Below, one piece after another: positions 22,880 to 33,650 of a stretch of DNA of 64,000 nt. The DNA lies in assembly GCA_015680685.1 (NCBI GenBank), contig MNCI01028834.1, positions 1 to 64,000 on the forward strand, written 5' to 3'. Position numbers and translations under genes: made by a program. The notes under the pieces were generated by a model. It worked only from the letters and a program-made list of their open reading frames with translations, had not been told where the DNA came from and ran no database searches. Positions within the stretch are counted from its first letter, which is position 1; every line of letters starts with the position of its first letter. Source of the stretch: Gnetum montanum. Lineage: Eukaryota > Streptophyta > Gnetopsida > Gnetales > Gnetaceae.

Positions 22880-23440
22880 GACAAGCTTTTTGATTCATCC
22901 TTGTAGGACTTGAGATTTATTTTTTTACACATTTCTTTTATTTTATTTTCTTATGCATTTATTTTATTTTATGCACTTTACATTTTTTTATTAGCATAGT
23001 AATTCATTTTGATAAATTAAGCAAATCATTAAATTACACAAACATGACCACTTCGAGCATGCGTGTAATGCTTGGTAACCTAGTAACAATTAGCATTTGG
23101 TAATCCCAGCAGTGTTGCACTGGTTCAAGATGTCTACGGCAAGTGGGAATGGATGTTGGTGTTAGGATTAGTTAGAACATTAGTTAATAACTAGTTAAGT
23201 TAAATTAGTCACTTAGTTACCTCTCTCCTTCCCTACTAGCACAAGACATAAAAACATAAAAGCTATAAAAATCATATGCCTCAAGCTTACTTAACCATAC
23301 AATTGTGACATACAGGTAAGCTTGGGAAGACAACGATCAACCAACCCATCCTTGTTTCACAAGGGCACATAAGCACTTAGTCCTTGGAATTCAATTGGAT
23401 CATGCGTGAAACAATCATATTCGTATGGTGTAATTCAATC

Positions 23441-24049
23441 CTTGTGCATATTCCTTCTAATTATAATTTAGATGTCATCATAGTAAGTCTCTTGGATGAC
23501 TAAGGATTCTCAAGCGGAGATGAAAACACTTCATCCTATTACTCACAAGATAGCCATGGGTCATCACACTTTAGGGCTAGGACTTATGAGAGGAAAAATC
23601 ACATTTTCCAAGGTCACCTAGTGATTGTGGCTAACCATTCACCACTTCACACATCCTACACTCACATGATCATGATGATTACATGATAAGTTAGCATAAA
23701 TCCTTTCCTCCATAATCCAACATAACTAATAAAACCAAAACCTTGAAATAAACTTTGAAGAATCATAGAATTATTGAAATATATCATGTAAAGAAGATTT
23801 TATGTAATAGTAATAGGATATACCATATAAAGAATTATACTTGCATTATTTTCCAATTCTGTTATGATGAACCAATGCCTAGTAACTCAATGGATCATAA
23901 TGATTACTATAATCATGTTGAAAAAGCATAGATCAAACCAAAACCAATATTCTAAGAAAGAGACAATGGAAATGCAAAGAAAATATGCAAATGCAACTAT
24001 ATACAAATGAAATGGACGATGAGAGAAAAGAAAACATGCAACTAAGGAT
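23441..24049. other. Unassigned interval between elements 2 and 4
   Basis: AT-rich, with no coding signature. It could hold the decayed 3' LTR of element 4, but I could not match it to 27708-29150. Confidence 0.35.
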
Positions 24050-24089
24050 CTACTAGATGTCCATGTGGGGCACCTAAGTAGAAATGTTT

Positions 24090-24320
24090 TAGATGAAATG
24101 CATTAAAATTTCTATGTAATTTATATCCTTGCAAATTTACAATTTTGTAAACAATGGGGCCAATGACATCTATAACTTGGTATGGGCCTAACCACATAGA
24201 AGAAAACCTACTTTGGAGACTTATCTGACTGGATGCTCTATCTCTCTTAAGGACTAGATTTCCTATTTTAAAGACTTTACCTGCATATCTCTTATCAAAC
24301 CAAATTTTAACAATTTGTTG
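24090..24320 (-). pseudogene. Element 4 integrase C-terminal domain
   Basis: A minus-strand frame reads K-I-W-F-D-K-R-Y-A-G-K-V-F-K-I-G-N-L-V-L, then S-S-M-W-L-G-P-Y-Q-V-I. This is the chromatin-proximal SH3-like tail of gypsy integrases (F-K-x-G-D-L-V-L ... W-x-G-P-Y). The integrase core that should precede it is absent; the sequence upstream runs into the RNase H tail instead. Only one domain remains, so it is a fragment. Confidence 0.7.
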
Positions 24321-24350
24321 ATGATCAAGATTACAAAAATTAATACATAA

Positions 24351-24761
24351 TCACAATTCACTTGTTTGTTCTCTAATGGGGACTAAATTTAACAAATATG
24401 ACAACCTTTGACGTAGCTTATTTATTAATTTTAGAAACTTGAAAACATTAATCACTAAATTTACCCTTGGAAAATAAAAATTCATGCATATGATCATCAT
24501 CATCAAAACTTGGAAAGAAAACATATTATCTAGAATAGAATAGGAGTTACCCTTTTTGATAATTCTTTCAAAATCCCAAGCATTGTGTCTAAAAGGGACA
24601 TCTATAGTGGCCATTTGAACTAATGCATCACAAACATAATTTTCATTTCTAGTAACATGTTCAATGAATATGTCATCAAAATTTTGCACACTTTCTAATG
24701 TTTTAATGGTTGGGATCTCATTTATATCTTTGTCCTCTCCTAATGGTGGTGGGCAACCCAA
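24351..24761 (-). pseudogene. Element 4 RNase H tail fused to broken integrase region
   Basis: The open frame starts MGCPPPLGEDKDI and contains F-I-E-H-V-T-R-N-E-N-Y-V-C-D-A-L-V-Q-M-A. That is the terminal RNase H motif (I-x-x-V-x-R-x-x-N-x-x-A-D-A-L-A-x-L-A), with the usual Ala before Asp replaced by Cys. The remaining 80 residues are low-complexity and show no integrase motif, so a deletion junction probably lies inside this frame. The start codon is incidental. Confidence 0.6.
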
Positions 24762-25030
24762 AAGGAATGTTTTTTATCATGTTCATAATAAAGGCAAGGT
24801 ATCTTCATAAATTTCTTCACACTCACTAGAAGCAAAAAAATATATTTCTAAAATTTGACTCTCATGGTCAATTATAACATGTTGATCAAGCCCAACTTTA
24901 ATAACTCCAATATAAAGATTAGTATTTTGATTTTCCAAAGATTGGTTTTGTTGATCAGAAGTTGTACAACTTTTTTATAGAAAAACTCTCTTGGTGTGAC
25001 CATGTATTTAGATTTTTCTTTAATAGGAAT

Positions 25031-25340
25031 TTATAATTCTAAGAAATCTAACTTAAAGAAGCCCACAAACTTGGCTCCAAAAGTCCTAGATAAAAGCACA
25101 CCATAAGTGGGTGACATATCAACTACTAAAATATCCATATAACATGTAAAAGTAGGGTATTGTTTAAGTTGTACCTTTACTTTTTTTAATGACCCTACCA
25201 TAGGTACATTAGATCCATTAAGTTGTATCACACTTCTTGCTTGTGGTGGCATTCATGCTCATAATGTTTTACATTCAAGAACAGGCATGACACTAGCAAT
25301 TGCACAAAAATCCATTAAATAACTATGAACATTATTTTCC
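25031..25340 (-). pseudogene. Element 4 retropepsin-like protease
   Basis: The minus-strand segment M-D-F-C-A-I-A-S-V-M-P near 25312 matches the active-site strand (D-F-G-A-S-x-N-V-M-P), with the Asp retained and Gly changed to Cys. The following ORF (MPPQARSVIQLNGSNVP, then M-D-I-L-V-V-D-M-S-P-T-Y-G-V-L-L-S-R) is the C-terminal half, with the hydrophobic flap-strand pattern and the conserved P-x-Y-x-x-L-L-S/G-R. Stops separate the halves. Confidence 0.65.
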
Positions 25341-25449
25341 AAAATAATAAAAGCCGTTAGGAAAGGAGGTTGCTCTTTCTTGTTTGACATGGAATTGCTT
25401 GCATTTTTTATTGATAATGCATTAGGAATTTTTTCAAAATGAACTTGCC

Positions 25450-27000
25450 TTTTGGTTGTTGGAGATCTTTCTTTATTGATTTCAAGTGTATGAACTATCT
25501 TTTAAATCACATATTTCATTTCATTAAAATGTAGAATATTATACATTAAAATGTTGCCTATCACTTTTTCCAAACCCTCAACTAGATCATAAGTCTTATG
25601 TTCATCTCTAGCTCCTTGTTGAGGCAGTGTTCTTCTAAGTATAGAAGGGGGGTTTGGTCATTGTGGGGCAGTTTCTTGGGATGGTCCGATTTGATTATTT
25701 GTGTTATTTTGACTAGGATTTCTTCTATTTGGAGGAGTATAAGAAACATTCCTAGTTTGCTATTGTGTTTTATTCATAATGTCACTAAGTCTACATTAGC
25801 AAGTGTTATGTGGATTGGGGTCAATTATCATAACTTGTTCCAATGAGTGAACTTCTTCATTCTCCATTTCATGAGGTATGTTAAGAACCATAATTATGGT
25901 TTTTCCATTTTATTGACTTTGAACATTATCACCATGTAATGCTAAAAATTGATAGCAATTTTTCTCATAGTGTTGCCTAGTGTTATGGAGATGATAATAA
26001 TCATCATTGATTGATGTACTTGGATTTTTAGATTGTATAGGAACCTTGTTGTTGCACTTTAATTCAACTACTTCATTGGAAAGTTTTTAAAGTGAGGCTA
26101 ATATCTAGATCATTTGATCTTGAGTTTGAGTTGGAGTTAGATATCCCATTTGGCTTTATGATGGATTAGATTAAGGCTTTTGATTGGTCATCATTCAACT
26201 AGTATTAGATTGTAGAAATGAAGAAGAAATTAAACTTTAAGAATACTTGTTTGAAGGTTGAGTTAGTTGAAGATGGGGAGGAGTTTGAAATGTAGTATTA
26301 GTCATTGGAAAAGTTGGTAAATGTAGATGAGTATATTGCATAGGGTTACTAACATTCATCATTTCAAATTGGGTTTGAATGCTAGTCATGAGGGTAATTT
26401 GTTCTAACTCAATAACCTTAGCCATCACGCCTTGTATTTCTGTTATGTTGGGATCAAATTTAATGGCATAGTCAAAGAATGGATCAATGGTGAATAGGTA
26501 AAAATTAAGGATGCCACTAGGTTGTGGATGCATCTCACTTGGCACATAAGCCAATTGATGGAGGAACCTTAGATTGTAATCCTAAACATTTTCTCCAAGT
26601 AGTTTTCTTAAGCTTGTGAAATTGCTTGATGCTATGGCAACGCTAGTAAACCTATCAAACTAAAGTAGGAATTTATTTTTAACTCCTACCATGAGTTGAT
26701 ATAGGCATTTGGGAGCATCAAAAACCATTGGGTGGCTTTGCTCCTAAAATTTGTCATGAATACCATACATGCTATGTTATTTTAGATAATGTTATAGATG
26801 CCTAGTAAGGTTTCAAAACATTATATATGCTAGCAAGCATCACTAGTAGGGCTTGTGGGATCGAAGAACAAATGTATGTTTTGGAGTGATTTTGAAATAT
26901 CATGATAGTTGGTGAAGTTAAAGGGATTGCTTACCAAGGGAGCGGGGGGTTGATTGGCTACCATCCTAGTTTAAGTTCTTCTAGGGATAGAACATGGAAA
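25450..27000 (-). pseudogene. Element 4 gag-like region, broken
   Basis: Located between the PBS and leader on the right and the protease on the left, where gag is expected. ORF 26237-26554 (MAYVPSEMHPQPSG..., Met/Thr/Gln-rich toward its end) is the longest surviving frame. I cannot point to a clear capsid motif or zinc knuckle, so the call rests on position. Stops are dense. Confidence 0.4.
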
Positions 27001-27680
27001 TCATGAAGCTCGTTATTTTCTTAAAGCCAAGTGATGGGTAGCTAGTTGACTAGGGGTTGGAGTAGAAGCTCTTTGTTGAGATGTTCTATAGGAAGATTTT
27101 CTCATAAAATGAAAAATAACAAAAAATTTAAAATGCTAATAAATTATAAAAATTAAAGAAAATGGAAAAATATTTAAATATTATATTTTTTCTATTTTAA
27201 AAGAAAAACTAAAATTGCAAATAAAACAAAAATGCAAAATTTTAGAAAAGTAAATTAAAAGAAAAATGATGTAAGTCACCTCACCAAAGTTGGAGCTAAG
27301 GTAAGGACCACTAGAGTATAAATTTGGGGATCTAAAAATGAAACTAAAATAGAGTGATAAAATTGAAAATAGGTGACTGTTAATTGGAACCGATATCAGA
27401 AATAAGCCATTAAAGGTTTCAAGTAACCTAATCGGAAACTAAAATAGGAAAATAAATTGGATTATTGGAACAAGAAAATAGGAACTAAAAATGAACAAAT
27501 GTCAACAAGAATAGACAATAGAAATTTTTGGAAATTGGGAAATATAGAAATTTTCAGAATCTATAAGTTAGTAACTAAGAATAGAAATAGAAACAAAAAC
27601 AGGAAAGCAAAAACAAAAATAGATGATGCAAATCAATGGGAAAGAATAGAAAAACTAATATTCTTAAAATAGGTTGAAAA
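27001..27680 (-). other. Leader of element 4
   Basis: A-rich sequence between the PBS and the gag-like region, including stretches such as 'aaaaacaaaaatagatgatg'. ORF 27457-27672 on the opposite strand is a by-product of the A-rich composition. Confidence 0.4.
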
Positions 27681-27682
27681 AT

Positions 27683-27701
27683 GACCCTCCTTCTAGTGCT
27701 A
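27683..27701 (-). promoter_or_regulatory. Primer binding site of element 4
   Basis: On the minus strand the LTR end '...cccatcaaca' and a 6-bp spacer are followed by 'tagcactagaaggagggtc'. The site matches 'tggtgctagaagaatggcc' at 51668-51686, which lies the same distance from its own LTR end. Confidence 0.65.
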
Positions 27702-27707
27702 AAAATG

Positions 27708-29150
27708 TGTTGATGGGTAAATTTTGGACACATCAACACCTAGGTAAAACTTGTTTAAGGAGACTATTGCCTAGGGTGCCTCCTATATGGGTACAACAAC
27801 CCAAGAATAGTCTCAGCTAGAAAGAGATATGTTATGTTAAATGATTAAATGGGGATCCTACCTCCTTGTTGTTGCATTGTCGTCATTTATCACCATTTGC
27901 TATTGCTATTCACAACATTTTTGTTGCTAGTGGTGCAAGGTAGAAACCCCTGCTGCATAGGAATGTACTATTGCTACCACTACCATCCACTACCATTGTT
28001 GACATGTGCTATTGTTTGCTAACCGTCGCTAGCTATTGATGTAGTGCACCGCCTACCATCCACTACCATGTATAGCCTACCATTGCTGACATGCAAACAT
28101 TACTATTATCGACTTGCAATGTGCCACATACCTTCTAACACCATTCATGCCTCTAACACATGATGCTTGTAGACATATCCTTCATCATTCACCAGCATTC
28201 ACATGCACTTTTTTGCCACCATAGGCTTCCACCATTCACACCTACTATTCATGTCTCTAATGCACCACCCATTGCCGTCATTCAAACGTGTTGCTATCCA
28301 CGCCTCTAGCTAACCACCTGCCATGTGTAAGTCAATTGCTAGATGCAACTCCTAATGTTGTAGTCCACAACATCTCCACCACTTTCAAGAGAGAGGAATT
28401 CGATATATCTCCGATTGCCATCTAATGCTAACATAGTATCTACTATCGTGGTTGCACACCGCTAACATGCTGGCTTGCCATTGCTGGGAGTCATGCACTA
28501 CATGTCAACTACTACCTGCAACTTGAGCCACACCACTTAACTACCACCGCTACACTAATGCTTACAGAAACATCAAATGCTAATGTCTCCGCTTCCACTA
28601 CTAGCACTAGAGACCTCCTATCCTCTCTTTGGTCAGTTGTTGACCACCACCTGCAATGTTTCTTGCACCTACTGATGCATGCACAAGCCGTAGCCACTAG
28701 GAGCTATCACAGATGCTTCCATATCCAATGTGTCTATGCACTCTATCTCCTTTAGCCAATCTCTCTATCGTACTCCTTTCGACACTAGAAAGAGAGAGAC
28801 AGAGAGAGATAGATAGAGATAGAGAGAGCCACATCGATTCCCTATTCAAATATACTAGTGAGAGAGGGGGAGGCTAATATCCCTTTTGTTGCACTCTACT
28901 GCTAGTTTTATAGTTGCTTCCTATTGATGGACTTAAATGCCCATGTTTCCCACTTGCTCCACCATGCCATCGGTTATGTCCACCTCTACCACTACTTCAC
29001 ATTCACCACTATCACACATTTGTCACCTTGTTGCATCAGTTACATCTACCTCATCGATTACCCACATCATCCATGTTGCATATCCCTATGAAATGCCTGC
29101 TACCTGCTATTGCCTACACAACACCACCACTATATTCCTGAGAGTTTCTC
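27708..29150 (-). repeat. LTR-like segment of element 4, CCA-rich
   Basis: The inner boundary (TGTTGATGGG on the plus strand, ending '...CCCATCAACA' on the minus) is well placed by the PBS. The outer boundary is unknown and the end given is only where the compositional shift stops. From about 27840 to 29150 the DNA is richer in C, with many 'cacc', 'tgcca' and 'ctaccat' words, unlike the AT-rich surroundings. A GA-rich microsatellite lies near 28785-28830. Confidence 0.35.
28785..28830. repeat. GA-rich microsatellite
   Basis: Imperfect run of 'gaga' with 'gata' variants: 'agagagagac', 'agagagagatagatag', 'agagatagagagag'. Confidence 0.85.
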
Positions 29151-29690
29151 ATGATAAGAATAAAATGTATAAGTTTTCAATGTGTAACTAATTAATTCAT
29201 TAATATCAGTTTGAGATTTGAAATTGCTTATTTAGCAGTTGCTACCAATAACTCTCCCTATACTAGTTAATTAGACCCTAAAAACATGAAGAAATATTGT
29301 TCTCATTCTTAAGTACTTTACAAATCATTTTTAGATTGTCAAGTATGTTTGTTGCTAACAAGCATTAGGTTTCCACATTTATCTTTCCAAGGAAGGCCTT
29401 TGAAATACTAGTATAAACCGTGCAGATGATGATACACAATGGATCCTACATTTTCATGGTATTAAAACTTAAAATTTATGGCCCCATGTGATAGCATGGG
29501 AGATGTTGGTATCAACAATCTTCTATGTTACAAAATTTAAACAATAATTTTTTAACATGAAATATTAACCAAAATAAATTTAATAAACAATTGCCATAAC
29601 TTATAAGTAATTAAAAAATTAAAAAATAATTGCAAAACCTTAAAAGTTAAAATAAGTTGATGATTATTTGAGAGAGGTTGTTAAGGTGTT
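29151..29690. other. AT-rich interval, nothing recognised
   Basis: No LTR end, ORF of note or RNA gene is visible. Confidence 0.4.
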
Positions 29691-29699
29691 GAAGATTAA

Positions 29700-30130
29700 C
29701 TAGATTAGAAAAATATGATACCTTGTGTTCATGAATGAAAGCAAGGGGCCACGTATGATTTTCCTCAAGAACATAACATTGCATGGAGCCATAGAGTCAT
29801 GGAGTAGGTTTCTCGTCATTTTGAAGTAGCGGCTGCTTTTTTTGACTAAGAAAGACATGGCATCATTGGATCTCAGATCCATGACCATTTGTAATTGCAC
29901 GTGACGGCCTCAACAACTTCGGTGTTGTTGCATACACGTTCGATGCAAGAGAGTGTTCCAAGTGCTATGGATTTAGCAAAGAAGGTGAGATTCTACAAGT
30001 CGTTTTGATGGAAGATGTCACCAAATTTGAGTGTTGAGTTAGGGCAAAGAAGAAGAATAAGGTTCTTCACGGTAGATAAGTTAAGGATGTGGGTGTGCGG
30101 ACCATCAAAGGCAAAGAAACTAGTTACATA
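29700..30130 (-). pseudogene. Unidentified protein fragment, possibly from a host gene
   Basis: On the minus strand a long nearly uninterrupted frame runs from about 30120, reading F-D-G-P-H-T-H-I-L-N-L-S-T-V-K-N, later F-G-D-I-F-H-Q-N-D-L, then S-I-A-L-G-T-L-S-C-I-E-R-V-C-N-N, then C-N-Y-K-W-S-W-I. Three stops (two TAG, one TGA) interrupt it before about 29840. The composition is more even and Cys/Trp-rich than that of the retroelement frames around it. I do not recognise the family. ORF 29700-29900 is a different frame over its C-terminal end. Confidence 0.35.
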
Positions 30131-30854
30131 CTCTTGTAGTTTACCTTCTTTAGTTTTTTAGCCATACATTTTTCACTGTTGTGGTTGATCTCTTTTATTG
30201 TTGTTGCCACTCTCTTTTAGTAAGTGGTGACTTGGGTTTACAGTGTTGTTTCCTCCTTGCAAGTGGTAGTTGTATGCTTTAGACAAGCGGAAATTTGGCT
30301 TTGTGTTGTATTTAAATATTAATCATAATTATTTTACAATAATTTCATATTTGGGTACAACCTATAAATGATGCATAATAAAATGAAAAAGCTTAATTCC
30401 CACACAATGTTTAAATATTTTAGTGTTTCTTGCACACTTGTCTAAATTTTTATATTGTTTTTGTCACATTACATAGCCAAAAATACATATTTTATGCATC
30501 AAATTATGAGCTATCTCTAAGGACAAATCCACCAAGTACCTTACACTATAATCAAAAAATGGAAAATACTTATCACTTTGATCTCTTAAAATTCAAGACA
30601 CATCCTCCAAATCACTAGCAAAGCCTTTTATTCCAAGCATGCCACATCTACCATAATCTAAAAATGCAGAAAAATCATACAAGGTCTCTACTCAACATAG
30701 GAAAGAAAAGCATAACACATGCCACAAGCGAACAAAAAAAATAGTGCAATGATCATCTTTGATAAAAAAAATCAAAAGAAAAATGCTGAACTTCTAAAGA
30801 ACATGCATGCACAAATCCTACATAGAACTAAACTACTAAGGTACGCTTTCTACA
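30131..30854. other. Interval before the copia element
   Basis: AT-rich, with no supported gene. ORF 30430-30618 shows no domain. Confidence 0.4.
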
Positions 30855-31361
30855 TGTTGACTTGATAGCAAGTTATCTTGTATTTTTTCCTTCTCTTTGA
30901 TGTTTCTCTTTTTTGTTTATGAGAATTGCTATTTCCCTTTTTATTTTTTCAGAACTTTAGTTTTTTATTTTTTAGAAAACTGATAAACATAAAATTGATT
31001 TAATATTTAACTTAATGCAACTTGTACTCTTTTCTACTTGTAATATGGATATTACTAAAGTTAAGAACCAACTATAACTTGGATTCTCTTTTACTTGTAA
31101 TCTAGCATTACTAAAGTTAAGCACCAAAAAATCAAGAGACACTATGTTATAAATAAAAGCATAGTTTGAGCTTGTTATGTGCAATTGCATAGAGGAAGAG
31201 AAGCCTTATACTCAGTAGTTCATCCTAAATAAAATTATTTTGTCTTACCCTATGGATATTTCCCTTCACATTGAAGGGTTTTACCATGTATATATTGTGT
31301 GTTCTATTTCTTCTTTTTATTTTTAATATTCAATAGACCCTCTATTTTTATTGTTTTTTCA
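30855..31361 (+). repeat. Copia 5' LTR (about 507 bp)
   Basis: It starts 'tgttgacttg', matching the 3' LTR start 'tgttgaggtg'. Shared blocks include 'gatgtttctcttttttgttt', 'aacttgtactcttttctac' and 'attactaaagttaagcac'. The R/U5 side (from 'ttataaataaaagcatag') is only present here because the 3' copy is cut. A TATA-like 'tataaata' lies near 31149. Confidence 0.75.
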
Positions 31362-31365
31362 AAAA

Positions 31366-31380
31366 TTGGTACAGGAGAGA
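31366..31380 (+). promoter_or_regulatory. Probable copia primer binding site
   Basis: 'ttggtacaggagaga' follows the LTR end by about 4 bp and resembles TTGGTATCAGAGC with a 2-bp loss. Confidence 0.4.
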
Positions 31381-31399
31381 AGGTTAGAAATTACCATGA

Positions 31400-32245
31400 A
31401 TGGCTAGCTTATCACAAATTACAAAGTTTGACATTCAAAAATTCAATGATAGAAGAAACTGTGGATTATGGAAAATGAAGGTGTGGGATTTCCTAATGCA
31501 TCAAGGGTTGCACAAGGCTCTTGATGGCAAAAGTAGAAGCCCCAGTGCTATGGATGATAAAATTTGGAAGGAAATTGATTTGAAGGCTCTTGCTACCTTA
31601 CATTTGTGCTTGGCAAATGAAGTAAGGTACAATGTTGATGGGGCAACTTCTATGACATACTTATCGATAAAGCTAGAATCTTTGCATATGACAAAGTGTT
31701 GTTCAAACTATGTCTAGCTTAAATTTAAATTTTGGTCATTACAAATGAAAGAATGTGTAAGTATTCATGAACATATAAATACTTTTAATTCTTATGTGAA
31801 GAATTTGTTAGATCTGGATGTTAATATAGATAATCAAGATTAGGTTGTTTGCTCTTTTAAATCAATACCTTTATCTTATAGTGCTCTTATCACAACATTA
31901 ATGTATGGAAGGGATTATATATCCTTGAAATGAGTTATTGTAGCTTTGTTACAGGAAGAAATTCAAAGAGCATCTACTTTAGTCCTTGAGCAAGCTTCTA
32001 ATGCTTTTGTGGCAAGGGGAAGAATGATGAAAAGAATTGAATTATTCAAAGATCAAAATTAAGAAGTAAGAAAAGTAAAGCAAGATGTTGGCATTATGGT
32101 AAAATTGGATACCTTAGAAAGGACTATTGGAGAAAAAAATGATAAAAACAAGAGATCCAATGAAAAATCCAAAGAAGCAAATTTAGTAATTCAAGATTCA
32201 AGTATGATTATTGATGAAATTCTTGCTACTTGTACTAGTATTTAA
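31400..32245 (+). pseudogene. Copia gag with decayed zinc knuckle
   Basis: The first frame starts MASLSQITKFDIQKFND and contains W-K-M-K-V-W-D-F-L, the typical plant copia gag opening (K-F-x-G-x-N-F-x-x-W), with a D-x-x-L-A-T-L-H-L-C-L block. After a stop at 31715 it continues in frame pieces to a nucleocapsid motif near 32085 reading C-W-H-Y-G-K-I-G-Y. The family zinc knuckle is C-x2-C-x4-H-x4-C, so one Cys and the His are both Tyr here. It sits directly after the LTR and PBS. Confidence 0.75.
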
Positions 32246-32249
32246 TATC

Positions 32250-32640
32250 ATGATGATTGGTTATTAGATTCTAGTACTTCTAACCACATGTGTCCACATA
32301 GATAATGGTTTATTAGTTATGAATCATATGATGATGGAGTTATTTATCTTGATGATCATTATTTTTGTAAAATGTGAGGAATGAAAGTATTATAATTAAA
32401 ATGTTTCATGGCATTGTTTAAATACTAGAAGATTTAAAACATGTATTTGACCTAAAAAAGAATTTAATTTCTTTAGTAGCATTTGACTTAAAAGGTTATG
32501 GTTTTAAGGGTGGTAAGAGCACTTTGAAAATTATCAAAGGGGCCTTGGTAATTATGAAAGCTAATAAATGTGATAATAATATTTACAAGTTATAAGGTGC
32601 TATGAAAAGAAACATTGCTAATTTAGCTTCTATTTAAAAT
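32250..32640 (+). pseudogene. Copia aspartic protease region, broken
   Basis: The active site near 32260 reads W-L-L-D-S-S-T-S-N-H-M-C, from the copia consensus W-x-x-D-S-G-A-S-x-H-M. The Asp is kept and the Gly of D-S-G is replaced by Ser. It continues with stops to about 32560, before the integrase zinc finger. Confidence 0.7.
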
Positions 32641-32649
32641 CTAAATTCT

Positions 32650-33645
32650 TTTTATTTATGGCATCAATGTTTGGATCACATGAGTGAGAAAGGATTATAG
32701 ATTCTGATGAAGCATAATTTTCTTGTATAATTAAAATCTTTGAATTTGTAACTTTGTGAACATTGTATTTTTAGAAAGTAATCAAAAAATAAATTTAAGG
32801 TAAGGAAGCATGAAAGCAAAGATATTCTTTATTATATAAATTTAGATGTATGGGATCCATTACCTATGGTATCACTTGGAGGCAATTTATATTTTGTCAA
32901 CTTTATTGATGATTTTTCTAGGAAAATTTGGGTCTATATGTTGAAAAATAAATTTGATGTTTTTAGTGTTTTAAAGCAATTTAAACCTTAGATTGAAAAG
33001 AACACAAGTAAATTAATTAAATTTTTGAGAATAGATAAGGAAGAAGAGTACAACTCTACAGAATTTGAAACTTATTATAAGGAATTTGGAATTAAAAGAC
33101 ATAATATAGTGGCCTATAATCTTGAGAAAAATTGAATTGAAAAATGTCTAAATAGAACTCTTCTTGAAAGGTTAAGAAGCATATTGAGCAATGTTAATTT
33201 CGGTTAGGAATTTTGAGTAGAGGTTGTTTCAACAGCATGTTTCTTAGTTAATAGATCATTAGCAACTACACTAGATTGTAAAAAATTAGAAGAGGTATGG
33301 ATAAGTCATTCTTCTGATTATTATTTTTGTAGAGTTTTTGGTTATATTGCATATGCTCTAGTTTTGAAACATCAATGTTTAAAATTAGATCCCAAATCTC
33401 AAAAGCATATATTTTTTAGCTATGGTAATGATGTTAAGGGGTATATATTATGGTGTCCTACTAACCATAAAATCATCTATAGAAAATATATAGTTTTCCA
33501 TGAATCCTCTAATAGTATTGAGCAAGAACTAAAAGTTGAAAAACAATAGATAAATGTATCTAGTAATTAGCTAGTTCAGTTGGAGAATCAATCATCTTCA
33601 AATAGACAATAGAAAGAGCTTCAATTATACTTTAAGAAGATCTAC
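32650..33645 (+). pseudogene. Copia integrase, broken and cut by the nested element
   Basis: The zinc finger (L-W-H-Q-C-L-D-H-M, then L-C-E-H-C) starts near 32655. Core landmarks are L-D-V-W-D-P near 32847 (first Asp), F-L-R-I-D-K-E-E-E near 33030 (second Asp) and I-E-K-C-x-N-R-T-L-L-E-R near 33140 (Glu). The copia-type C-terminus includes F-G-Y-I-A-Y-A and ORF 33364-33549 (K-H-I-F-F-S-Y). Sequence stops being copia at 33650, where the nested LTR begins. Confidence 0.78.
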
Positions 33646-33650
33646 ACAAG
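33646..33650. other. Target-site duplication, left copy (ACAAG)
   Basis: 'acaag' directly precedes the LTR start 'tgatgagtgg'. The identical 5 bp follow the right LTR at 44385-44389. Confidence 0.85.

Larger units (their letters stand above)
15740..23440 (+). mobile_element. Element 2: Athila-like gypsy element with both LTRs
   Basis: Both LTRs start 'tgagag.ggttactctag' (15740 and 22442). Between them lie PBS, gag, protease, RT, RNase H, integrase, a long 3' non-coding region and a purine tract. Coding parts align with element 1 and the nested element. Two internal deletions are visible: gag to protease near 17372-17385, and the integrase core near 19925. The 5' LTR has lost most of its downstream half, replaced by copied patches, while the 3' LTR keeps about 1 kb. 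Catalytic changes in RT (F-M-D-E) and RNase H (Asp to Asn) confirm it is dead. Confidence 0.8.
22442..23440 (+). repeat. Element 2 3' LTR
   Basis: It starts 'tgagagcagttactctag'. The 45-bp repeats are followed by a TATA box, the conserved 'gcacaattgggaaagaagtc' and a polyadenylation signal. The later part shares 'catatgcctcaagc..acttaaccatacaa' and 'gatcatgcgtgaa' with the LTRs of element 1 and the nested element. The terminal 'actcatca' is not recognised, so the right boundary is approximate. Confidence 0.7.
24050..27708 (-). mobile_element. Element 4: Tat-like gypsy deletion derivative
   Basis: On the minus strand, right to left: an LTR end and PBS near 27.7 kb, a leader, gag-like sequence, a protease (25031-25340), an RNase H tail (24600-24761) and an integrase C-terminus (24090-24320). 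RT and the integrase zinc finger and core are missing, so there has been large internal loss. The LTR-to-PBS layout is the same as in the plus-strand element at 51.66 kb. I class it as Tat-like from the PBS and protease style; this is inference. Confidence 0.65.

Noticed and set aside
24351-24761. 136-residue ORF as an intact host gene
   Set aside because: Its only recognisable motif is the gypsy RNase H terminus, and it sits between protease and integrase remnants on the same strand.
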